Origin: Isochrysis galbana
Taxonomy: Eukaryota; Haptophyta; Isochrysidales; Isochrysidaceae
Length of the DNA: 64,000 nt
Assembly (NCBI GenBank): GCA_018136815.1
Contig: CM030938.1
Coordinates: 2,020,202 to 2,084,201 of the forward strand
Direction of reading: 5' to 3'
Below, piece after piece: positions 41,290 to 49,937 of this stretch. The translations under genes were made by a program, and so were the position numbers. Below the pieces are notes generated by a model. It had not been told where the DNA came from and did no database searches. It saw only the letters and a list, made by a program, of their open reading frames with translations. Every line of letters begins with the position of its first letter. The first letter of the stretch is position 1.

Positions 41290-43767
41290 ATGGGAGAGGA
41301 TGGGGAGCATACCATCTCCTCGAGCCGTCCCTTTCCCTCAGGTCCTTCCAGTCTGGCGGGTGGGATAGTCAGCGGCGCAAGCACTCTGCTCGCCTCTGTC
41401 GGCGCTGGTGCCGCCGCTCTCGCTGCTGGGCCCCTCGTGGGAGCTCGCAAGGCAGGGATCGCGGGCGCGGCCGCGGGCGCAGCGGCAGGGGCGGCGGCAG
41501 CCATCGTGCTCCCTGTGGCTGGTGCGGTGGGTGCAGCGGCCGACGTGGTGACGGGTGCGGCCAACACGCCGTCTGCGATTGCTGCCGCGGTCAGTGGCAA
41601 GGAGTGGTGCGAAGAGACGAGGTGCTACCTCGAGTATAGGCTGGAAGAGGACGCGCAGAGGGTGCGCGCGGTCGACATCTCGGCGTTTGGACGCGCGGCC
41701 GATGGCGCGCGCATGCAGGCCGAGCCGGCGGGGCGCAAGTGCGTCGAGACGGCCTTGTATGACGAGCTGGGCATTAGTCCGGATGCGAGCGAGGTCCAGA
41801 TCAAGCGCGCGTACTACTCCAAGTCACTCGCACTTCACCCAGACAAGAACCCGAGCCCGGAGGCGGCGGTGGCGTTCCAGCGCGTCTGCGCTGCATACCA
41901 GGTCCTGAGCGACCAGGATACACGATTGGCCTACGATCGCGGCGGCGAGGCGGCGGTTGGCAAGTCAGATGTGGGGCAGGACTCGGCGCTCAACATGTTC
42001 GAGGCCATTTTCGGCTCGTCGTGTTTCGAGCCGCTGGTTGGCCGCTTTCCGATGCTTGAGCAGGCGCTTCAGTCGGGCCGTGAGATTGGGACTGCGGAGG
42101 CCGCCTTTCGGCAGCGACGGCGCGAGACCGAAGTGGCGGTCATTCTGGCCGAGCGGCTCGATGGGGCTTGGTGGGACGAGGAGGCGTGGTGCTCCGACCA
42201 GGCGCGCTTCGCGACGGGCCTCCTGCGCAATGCATTTGGCGTGAGGCTACTGCACCTCATCGGGCGGAGTTACGCATCCAACGCCCGCGAGTGGCTAGCT
42301 GTACAGTCGGCCGCGGGGTTGCCTGACGCGGGGGCCTCTTGGGTTGGTGGCACGCTCTCGGGAAGCTCGACGTGCCTCTCAGTTGTGAGAGGCACAGTAG
42401 CCGCGGCAGCCTCTGGCCGCCGTGCAACCACGGCCACGGAGGAGGCCAGTCGCGCGGCGCGAGCGCGCGACGAGGCGGAGGCCGAGGCAAGTGCTGCTGC
42501 CGTTGCCGCTTCGCAAGCCTGCACCTCAGCGCAGGCGGCTACAGGCGATAGTAGCCTCCAGCTTGCAGCCGCTCAAGCAGACGCGTTGGCACTGACCGAG
42601 GTGGCGGCTAGCGCTCGTGCTCGCGCCGACGCAGCCAACGAGGCGGCAATGCGGGCCGAGGCCGCCAAGGAAGACGCCGCACATGCGGCGGCAGTGGATG
42701 CCTGCACGATGATGTGGAACATGTGCGAGGTTGACGTGGGGTCAACGTTGCGCTCTGCTATCCACAAGGTACTTGCCGACAAGGGGGTGAGCTATGAGCG
42801 ACGAGTGCGCCGCGCCAAGGCCCTGTTGGTACTCGGCAGGATCTTCGAAGCGACGCCGGGCTCGTTACCGCTCGAGGAGATAACGATCCGAGTGGAGCGC
42901 GGCGAGCCCGTGGGCTTCGAAGTATGCGCTGCGGCGTCGGGAGCCGCGCAAGTCGCTTGCGTGAACGAACGTGGCGCTCAGCGTGGCGTACGCGTGGGTG
43001 ATACGGTCAGTGCTGTAAACGATGAGAGGGTTGTCGGGTACAACCACCTAGTCGAAATCGTCCCAGTGCTCGCAAACGGAGCGGCTCGGCCCGGCGATGA
43101 TGCGGAGAACAAAGACGATGCCTGCGACAAGCCTTCAGTGGCAAGCTTGGAAGGATCGGCGCCCCAGAAAGAGGGGGTGACGCGCGCGCTGACGCTTACG
43201 CTGAGACGGCAGGCCTCTGAACGGCTCGAGTCCCGCAACCTGCGCGAAGACATCGCCCAGGGCCTCGGCGTAGCAACTGATGCAGCCAGGCTCACGCCAC
43301 CTGCAGCCCCCACGGCGAGTTGGGCGGAGCGTGCAGGGCGGCATGGCAGCGCCGATTATCAATTCGGTGACCTCAGTCGCTCAGCCGTCCGAATGCTCGC
43401 AGGAGTGGCACGAAGCGCCGTGGCGTCCATGGCCCCAGACGTGACGCTTGAGCAAATTCCTGACAAGGCGGGGCCACTTGGTAAGCGGAGCGACTACCTC
43501 GGCCAGTACCGCGTGCGCCATTTTGTATTGCAAGGCAGCAAGCTCTCGTGGTCGAGATCCGAGAAAGGCGTCCCGCATGGCCACGTCAACTTGACTTGCA
43601 GCACGCGCATCCATGCGAGCGACTTCGCTAGCAACCGTGCCTTCTCTCTCACGCTGTCGGAGCTGGGTGATCGGGCTCCGCTGGTACTTGCGTGCACTTC
43701 GGCACGCGAACGTGACGAATGGGCCCTTGCTCTTCGGCTGGCAGTCGCAAGAAGTCCTCAAGAGTAG
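41290..43767 (+). CDS. J-domain/DnaJ-X protein with PDZ-like and PH-like domains
   Basis: This intronless protein has 825 residues. I chose the ATG at 41290; the open frame extends 58 codons upstream but is GA-repeat. An Ala/Gly-rich hydrophobic stretch (30-100) could be a glycine-zipper membrane segment. The J domain (about 154-218) has HPD at 183-185, so it should stimulate an Hsp70. A DnaJ-X region follows: MFEAIFGSSCFEPLVG, then RLDGAWWDEEAW...LLRNAFGVRLLHLIG, continued after an Ala-rich coiled-coil insert (370-470) by MMWNMCEVDVGSTLRSAIHKVL. Residues 530-595 look like a PDZ domain (VGFEVCAAAS..RGVRVGDTVSAVND). The C-terminus (about 725-820) looks like a PH domain (YRVRHFVLQGSKLSWSRS, ending DEWALALRLAVAR). 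J plus DnaJ-X is common in plants and fungi. The PDZ and PH additions suggest a chaperone tethered to membranes or phosphoinositides, which is inference. Confidence 0.82.
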   Translation: MGEDGEHTISSSRPFPSGPSSLAGGIVSGASTLLASVGAGAAALAAGPLVGARKAGIAGAAAGAAAGAAAAIVLPVAGAVGAAADVVTGAANTPSAIAAAVSGKEWCEETRCYLEYRLEEDAQRVRAVDISAFGRAADGARMQAEPAGRKCVETALYDELGISPDASEVQIKRAYYSKSLALHPDKNPSPEAAVAFQRVCAAYQVLSDQDTRLAYDRGGEAAVGKSDVGQDSALNMFEAIFGSSCFEPLVGRFPMLEQALQSGREIGTAEAAFRQRRRETEVAVILAERLDGAWWDEEAWCSDQARFATGLLRNAFGVRLLHLIGRSYASNAREWLAVQSAAGLPDAGASWVGGTLSGSSTCLSVVRGTVAAAASGRRATTATEEASRAARARDEAEAEASAAAVAASQACTSAQAATGDSSLQLAAAQADALALTEVAASARARADAANEAAMRAEAAKEDAAHAAAVDACTMMWNMCEVDVGSTLRSAIHKVLADKGVSYERRVRRAKALLVLGRIFEATPGSLPLEEITIRVERGEPVGFEVCAAASGAAQVACVNERGAQRGVRVGDTVSAVNDERVVGYNHLVEIVPVLANGAARPGDDAENKDDACDKPSVASLEGSAPQKEGVTRALTLTLRRQASERLESRNLREDIAQGLGVATDAARLTPPAAPTASWAERAGRHGSADYQFGDLSRSAVRMLAGVARSAVASMAPDVTLEQIPDKAGPLGKRSDYLGQYRVRHFVLQGSKLSWSRSEKGVPHGHVNLTCSTRIHASDFASNRAFSLTLSELGDRAPLVLACTSARERDEWALALRLAVARSPQE

Positions 43768-44284
43768 CCACCCAACATGAAAGGGAGCAAGGCCACCCGA
43801 ATGGCTGCCGCAATACTCATCGATCGTACCTCTTGCGTTTTGTGTTGACGTATTTGGGCCTGATTGGCCGCCGCGACACCCATCAATGACACCTTACGCA
43901 CTTTGTGTTGATAGACTGGGCCGGTGCGCCATGGCGGATGCTTCTATAGATACGAGAGACACTTTGATGAGAGAGCTGCCGGAACCGGTCTAGGCTTTGG
44001 CTAGCTGCTATCCGATTGCTCCTGCACACGTGCCAACTCGCCGTGCACTTCTTGCGCAAACACGTAAGTGACGGGACGGTGCCGGTGATTGTGCGAGCAC
44101 GTGGATTTGTGAATGAATAGGCGTGCGTGCGTGGTCCGCTGTATACTGTAAACACCTCTCTAATTTTCCAAACTCCTCTAGGCAGCCACACCTAACTGCA
44201 GCGAGGACATGTACGTACAGCCACTTGGGGAGCAAACGAGCCTCAGCCGGAGATCACAAACCACATTTTATGATCTTGGAACGC
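43768..44284. other. Intergenic, no feature recognised
   Basis: CGTTTTGTGTTGA and CACTTTGTGTTGA are two similar words here. No gene. Confidence 0.5.
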
Positions 44285-44304
44285 AACTAAGTTTATACTT
44301 AGTT
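44285..44304 (+). promoter_or_regulatory. Hairpin head of a retroelement
   Basis: AACTAAGT-TTAT-ACTTAGTT has perfect 8-bp arms. A second, imperfect hairpin (AACTAACTTTATAGTT) follows at 44311, then GGTCGCC and the start codon at 44334. It is the same 20-mer as at 20085 and, inverted, 36078. Confidence 0.7.
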
Positions 44305-44333
44305 GACCCGAACTAACTTTATAGTTGGTCGCC

Positions 44334-46379
44334 ATGGAGCGCGCCGCCGCTCCCCACCTCTCCTTCGGGCCCCCCGCCGAGGGAGCCCCCCCTGTACCCA
44401 TGGAGCTGTCGCTGGCGAAGCGACCGCGTCCGCCTGCAGAGGCCGAGCAGGTGAGCGTGACCCCGGTCGCGCCGCACGGCCCGTGGCCCTGGCCACACCC
44501 AACAAGGCAGCCATGCTGGCTCACCCCATGGTGGGCCACATGCTGGGGAGCACAAAGAGCCAGCACCAGACGAGAAGAGCCAAACATCCACTGGGCATGC
44601 CTTATGGCAGAGGCCTCTCCCACCCCGGGGACGGCCGCGCTGCCCCGGCAGCGCGGCCTGAGACCGGGTGGCCCTCATGGGCACAACACCAACAACAACC
44701 AAGAATCGTATCAAGACACAGGCCCACCAGCACAACACAACAAGAAGACACCAGGAAGCGAGCGACTGGAGGCGCCGCGAAACACGCACCACTCGCCCTC
44801 ACCATCTGCTCTCCTCGCCACGGCCCCTACCTCACCAGCCCCGACCGTCCCCGCCACACAGGAGCCGCCCTCGGATGAGGAGCAAGGAGGCAATGAGTCA
44901 GACGCCAACTACGAACTGTCCTTCCACCAGGAGGGCGACTACACCTTCCAAGACGCCACGGTGTATGCCGCGATCGTAGAGCTCCTCTTAGAACTCGAAG
45001 GAGTCGACCCAGAGCCGGACTTTTGGGCCCGGTCCATCCGCGGACCATGGCACATAGCAGTGAACGAAGATTGTGCGCAACAATTCAAGGAACGCTACGG
45101 AGACACAACCACTCTCCGCATCAACCAAACCGACATCTCGGTCCGCATCAAGGTGGACTCAATCGACGAGAAAATCAACAAGAGAGGCTCCTCTTCGCGC
45201 AAGGCATTGTACAACGCTCTCCAAGACGTCGCAGCACACTTGGTCGTCGAGGCAGACGGCCTAGCGCAAGCGGCCCAAATCAACTTAAGCGCGCTCATCT
45301 TCGCGATTGAAAAGGTAGGGCTCACCTTCCTGAAAGGGAACCGGGAGCGAATGAAACTCGAAGGCGGAGCGGGCACGTTTGTGTCCAAGGCGGCCTACTC
45401 GACCCGCTGGCATCTTTATGTCTCGGCGGGCCAAGGCTCGTTTCTAGACGGAAGCTTCCCTCGCAAGTTGTTGCTCCAGATCGACGGGAAGACCGTCCCG
45501 GTGAACTACGCCATCCGGGCGTGCAAAGAGATCGCCATGCCAGAGAACATCCAATCTCCTCACAAACTCATGGTCCATGGCAGCCTCCGCGGCTGCAAAG
45601 GTTGGCGGCCGGAGGTGGTACAAGGCCTCCCCACTTCGATTCGCATCTGCGAATGCGACAAGGAAGCGGCGAAACGCCGCGAACGCAACGAGCCGCAATC
45701 AGCAAGATTAGCATGGGAAAAGCGACTGAACATCACCAACGAAGAATGGAAACACGTAGCGAGACTTTACGCAATGCCATTGTTAAAACACGCGGACAAA
45801 CACTTGCACTTCAAGCATATCACACACAGAAGGATCGGCACGAGAAATAGGTTCGCAGAGAGCCCGACAATTACGTGTAGACTATGTCACCGACACCGAG
45901 AAGACTCGTGCCACCTAGCGTGGTGTCCCGCGACGAGAATAATATTCGAGGCCATAGATGCCCTCAATGACTACACCCCCTCCCCCGGAAGGTCATGGAT
46001 GCAGAAGACGAAGGATAGATTGTTCGCATACCCCGGTGCAAACACGCCAGAAAGTCTAAGAGCGCTATACGTGATAGCGTGGAAATACATACTAAGAGAT
46101 TTCTACAGAGTCGAATTCGAGTCACATGAGTACCACTACATACCGATCTTAGAATCTACGCTAACGAGGTTTGTCACATTAGTTAGGGGCCTTGCCCCGC
46201 CAAAAACACAGCACTCCATGCGCACAACAAAAGCCGCGCAGGGGAGGAAACCCAAACTCAAGAAACCACTAGAACTCAGCGCCCCCGTATTTATCGAAGA
46301 CGACAAAGGCAGGCTACAACTTAGCGAAAACACTAGCCGAGTAGTGAAAGCACTTGGTCTTGCCGAAAAACTCGCATAA
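44334..46379 (+). CDS. Retroelement protein: ORF1-like N-half joined to a LINE-type zinc-finger tail
   Basis: This frame has 681 residues from ATGGAGCGCGC at 44334. Residues 1-180 are Pro/Gln/Asn-rich. A folded region follows with LEGVDPEPDF, which recurs as LEGVDLEPDF in the element at 55410-56402, then a basic segment rich in Cys and Arg. The last 150 residues contain KHITHRRIGTRNRF and CRLCHRHREDSCHLAWC (about 514-530), the arrangement seen after the reverse transcriptase in non-LTR elements (zf-RVT type). No reverse transcriptase or endonuclease lies between, so this is best read as an internally deleted, non-autonomous derivative that kept one open frame. Alternatively it is a distinct ORF1 type with its own zinc knuckle. 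Confidence 0.6.
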   Translation: MERAAAPHLSFGPPAEGAPPVPMELSLAKRPRPPAEAEQVSVTPVAPHGPWPWPHPTRQPCWLTPWWATCWGAQRASTRREEPNIHWACLMAEASPTPGTAALPRQRGLRPGGPHGHNTNNNQESYQDTGPPAQHNKKTPGSERLEAPRNTHHSPSPSALLATAPTSPAPTVPATQEPPSDEEQGGNESDANYELSFHQEGDYTFQDATVYAAIVELLLELEGVDPEPDFWARSIRGPWHIAVNEDCAQQFKERYGDTTTLRINQTDISVRIKVDSIDEKINKRGSSSRKALYNALQDVAAHLVVEADGLAQAAQINLSALIFAIEKVGLTFLKGNRERMKLEGGAGTFVSKAAYSTRWHLYVSAGQGSFLDGSFPRKLLLQIDGKTVPVNYAIRACKEIAMPENIQSPHKLMVHGSLRGCKGWRPEVVQGLPTSIRICECDKEAAKRRERNEPQSARLAWEKRLNITNEEWKHVARLYAMPLLKHADKHLHFKHITHRRIGTRNRFAESPTITCRLCHRHREDSCHLAWCPATRIIFEAIDALNDYTPSPGRSWMQKTKDRLFAYPGANTPESLRALYVIAWKYILRDFYRVEFESHEYHYIPILESTLTRFVTLVRGLAPPKTQHSMRTTKAAQGRKPKLKKPLELSAPVFIEDDKGRLQLSENTSRVVKALGLAEKLA

Positions 46380-46718
46380 CACGACGTGTCGCCCTGGATT
46401 AATAGATCACCTGGAAATGCGACGGTTCAGTATCACTCATCCACGACTAACATTGCAGCACGCAGGAAAACAGAAACCCTGGAATGAAAACATATGATAA
46501 ACAGGTCACTCAGCAGCACAGGAGGAGGGCGAGAACACGCCGCTGAGGACAGGTGCACCCCGCTCCGCTCGGACCCCCCAAAAGACCCGGGCCCCTAAGT
46601 AGAGCACGAGGGGAGTTGCCGCAAGGCGGGAAATGAGGGTGGGAAAGGGAAAAGGGCGTGGCTACGGGGGAACGTTCCAGTGCCACGAGTGAGGCGAGAA
46701 TTTTAAAAAGTTTTTTTT
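46380..46718. other. 3' region of the retroelement
   Basis: There is no gene. It ends in a T-run (46709-46720) next to the hairpin head of another repeat. That run could be the trace of an oligo-A tail of a minus-strand insertion. Confidence 0.4.
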
Positions 46719-46850
46719 TTATACTTAGTTGACCCATGGGGGGGCACGAGCCCCCCCCTCTCTCCACTCCTCCTGTTGCGTTTGGGGGAGCGCTCGAGCG
46801 CTCTCCATACCATGCGACACGTTCTATTCTTAGAACGTGTCTCCCCTCTC
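46719..46850 (+). repeat. Hairpin-headed repeat with a second 11-bp hairpin
   Basis: The right arm ACTTAGTT (46723-46730) survives and the left arm is lost into a T-run. Then come GACCC, an ATG and GGGGGGGCACGAGCCCCCCCC, as at 20457. At 46816-46841 there is a perfect 11-bp-arm hairpin with loop TTCT (GACACGTTCTA/TAGAACGTGTC). Confidence 0.65.
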
Positions 46851-47502
46851 GGCGCCCCGCTCCGCAGCATTTCCCCTCCCCTGCTGAAGCGGCAGAGTTT
46901 CTGGTGGGGTGTACATAGGGCGTTGTCTTCCGAAAAGGCGCCGAGTTGTGAGCTTTTCAATATGAAGTGGCCATCCGGAAGTGCCCGCGATGTCGGGTGG
47001 AGCGCCTGTCTTTCCAATGGTCGACAAGTGAAACGGGCGGGCTGCGGCGCCGATCTGGCGCGTCTCTCGATCTCGTGAACCGAGACGCAGCCGATCTCTC
47101 AGCGCCCTCTCGATCTCATTTTGTCGCCCTGGTCTCCACAGACCGATGGCCGGTCGCGCGCAGCGAGTGCGGCGAGCAGCCGGAGGCGGCGGCGGGCACC
47201 GACCGCCGGCGCACCTCCGCCCGCCGCCGCCGCCTCCCCACGCAATAGGCGGCCCACGTGCACAAGGAGTAGCACGGTCCCATCGTGCGCGGGCGCGCCG
47301 GCGCGCCGCCCATGTAGCGGCAGCAGCGCTGCACGCGCAGCAGCAGGTGCGGCCGCGCAAGCTCCGAGTCTGCCGTGGTGCCCGCGCCAAAGAGCAACTC
47401 CCCACTTGGCCGTGCAGCTCCTCGTGCGCGCGCACGCGCGGCACGTAACAATCAGTGGGTGCGTGAGTGCGTGGGTGCGTGGGTGCAGCCAGTAGTAGCA
47501 CA
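46851..47502. other. No gene recognised
   Basis: This is GC-rich sequence with open frames on both strands that have no family character. Confidence 0.45.
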
Positions 47503-47706
47503 GAGTACCGGCGGTGTGGTGTTGACCCGCTGATGGTACCAACACTTGCAGATTGAGGTGTTAACGCATGTGCCACACCTAGCCAATACAGGTGTCAACG
47601 CAAAGTGGGAGAGTACCGGCGGTGTGGTGTTGACCCGCTGATGGTACCAACACTTGCAGATTGAGGTGTTAAGGCATGTGCCACACCTAGCCAATACAGG
47701 TGTCAA
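47503..47706. repeat. Two-copy 108-bp tandem repeat
   Basis: GAGTACCGGCGGTGTGG begins copy 1 at 47503 and copy 2 at 47611. The copies differ at only one or two positions that I can see, for example AACGCATG against AAGGCATG. Within each, AGGTGTTA/CAACACTTG and ACACCT/AGGTGT words form small inverted repeats. Not coding. Confidence 0.85.
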
Positions 47707-47839
47707 TAAACGTGAACCCATACACCCTGGCTGGCTTGGGCCTTGGGACTTGGAGATGGTCGTCGATGAGCCTGAGGACGAGTAGTTTGTAGTTTGCTTT
47801 AGCAGTATAGTTATAGTAATACTCTATGGTTATAGTACA

Positions 47840-48785
47840 TTATTATCTTTAATAAAACAACTGAGCGTTAGTACCACTACTCCCACTAGCCCGGTACCAA
47901 CACGACAGCCCTCAGCGCACCTGCCCGTACACCTTGGCGCGTGCTGTTGACACAGATACATACTCCTATGCACCCCTCCAAATCTCCCCCCTCGCATGCC
48001 CCCGGCTCCCATTCTAACTCCCCACAAGTTAAAATGAGGGAAAACCCATTGAGGCGGACCGGTCGACGCCGGCCGACTCTCCGGGAAAAAGCACCGGGGG
48101 GGGGGGGGGAGGGACCTCTCGTCGAGAAGCGGAACGGCCCTTACAGCTCGCGCCGCGAGCAGTCCTCGAAGAAATAAATGACTGCGCCCCCCCATACCTG
48201 CCACAGGGACGTCTTGAGCCACTGAGCCACTCCCTTCTTCTCCCCCTCCTGTCGCCAGCCGCCCCCCTTCGCCCGTTTGCTAACGCAAACGGGGCCCGTT
48301 TCTTACCGCACTCCATCGGGGGGGGGGTGCAAATCCCCCCCTCTCCCCCTCTCCATTCTCTTCCACCCCTCTCCCTGCGGCGCGTCGCCATGCGGCGCGC
48401 CACGGCCTGCTCTCAAAGGGCCTTTGGGAGCTCCCAGAGGGCCAGCAAGGGCAGCTCAGGGGGCAGTGGAGGCTGGGGCTCAGCCCCTGGCCCCCCCTGC
48501 CTCTCCCACGCTTGCCTCGCTGGCCATGGGAGCCGCCCAGAGGCATCTGTCTGCCTGGCGACCAGGGAAGGGGGGGGGTCAGCTCGAGGGCAGGCCCACG
48601 CAGGGCGTGGGAGTGCGAATCACGGCCCGCGCCCACTAGGGGTCTGGGCCGGTGTGATGATTGCCCAGCCCCTGCCAAAGGGCAGGGGCTGTGGTTGATT
48701 GTACGGGCCCACCCCTGGGGGTGTCCGCGCTGGAGAGAGGGGGGCGCGAGGCCCCCATTGACCCCTACTTATAAAAGTAGGTTGA
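47840..48785 (-). repeat. Large dispersed repeat, inverted copy of 15845-17065, with intact hairpin head
   Basis: Read on the minus strand it starts with CCTACTT-TTAT-AAGTAGG (48780-48763). GGTCA, an ATG and GGGGGCCTCGCGCCCCCC follow, then the blocks shared with 15845-16570 and 17022-17065. It thus shows the head that the other large copy lacks and links the large repeat to the hairpin-headed family at 20085. Confidence 0.75.
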
Positions 48786-49937
48786 GTACATTATTATCTT
48801 AGTGTCTACCTGATATTAGGCTGATATCAGGTCCTGAAATCAGTCTAAGGTCTCCGAAACCTGGCAGCCTTTAACCTGACGGCCCATCCGGGGCTTGTAT
48901 GTTGTATGGAGCGCGGCAGCTTTATTCGGCTCTTGCATTTTCGCTCTAGGCCTAGGTGCTGTGGCTATGGTTCCCGCGGGAGGGGGACGGGACGGGAGGC
49001 GGTGCAAGGCATAGGGCAGAACGAAAAGGCACTACACACTTACGTGCACGCAATTTTAGGATGCGCACTCCGACGCGAATGCGCACAAAACACAAATTGG
49101 AAATTGGAACAGACCACATGTACATCTACCCACCCACGGACTTGAAGCCCGATACGTACCACCACCACCCATCCTCCCGGAGGTGCATAGAAGCCATATT
49201 GATGTGGTAGTGAGCAAGAACAGAACCGGATCACGGCAAGTAGCCGACAATCCCGGGTCGCAAGCCCCCACGACTCTTCATGTGCACCGAACAAGCTGGG
49301 AGCTGTATTAGCAAGAGGGTACATCCCCAGGTAGTAGGTAACATGGTAGAAATAAGACTTGCAGTGCATGTCGTGCACATGTCATGCATCATCGTTGGTT
49401 GACGAGGACGGTACTAACGAGGCTACCCGGAAAGATACTTGAGAGGGACGACGGAAATCGCGAATCGCTCCCTTTGTGATGCCAGCATACGCTAGGGCCG
49501 AGCATATCGCGCTAGAATGCACAATGCGCCGAGTCGCAGCTCACGAGTCCGCTCGATACCTGGAGCGCAAAGAGCGACTGTCACCTATCAAACATTCGAG
49601 GATGTCCCTTCGGGTCGAGGGCGGCAATGGAACTACCTTTGCAACTCGGTGTAAAGGCGGCTTGGTAGCGACACCAACCGAATAGAGTGGGGTCTAGCAC
49701 GACAACGCCGCCTCTCAGTTGCGCTAGCTCCAATCTGCCAGGCGTCCACCAATCGCACACGTCGAAAACACCACATCTGGGCGTACACACATGCCGCAGA
49801 AGAGGATGCAGAATGGGTACAGATGGCAACGAGCGTGGAAGAGAGCAAGAGCGTCGGAACGGGGGCACAGACCCGGCTGATCTCGGGGAGGTCACATGCG
49901 AAGGAGGGCGCGGCGAGGGAGGGAGCAGCCATTATTG
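48786..49937. other. Intergenic, 3' side of the phosphatase gene
   Basis: No gene or repeat recognised. Confidence 0.45.

Noticed and set aside
46851..47502. GC-rich frames on both strands (for example 46830-47576 minus, 47121-47495 plus)
   Set aside because: They have Ala/Arg/Pro composition only, no motifs and no start context. They are typical chance frames of GC-rich DNA.
47503..47706. CRISPR-like tandem repeat
   Set aside because: There are two adjacent 108-bp units without spacers in a eukaryotic genome, so it is a plain tandem duplication.
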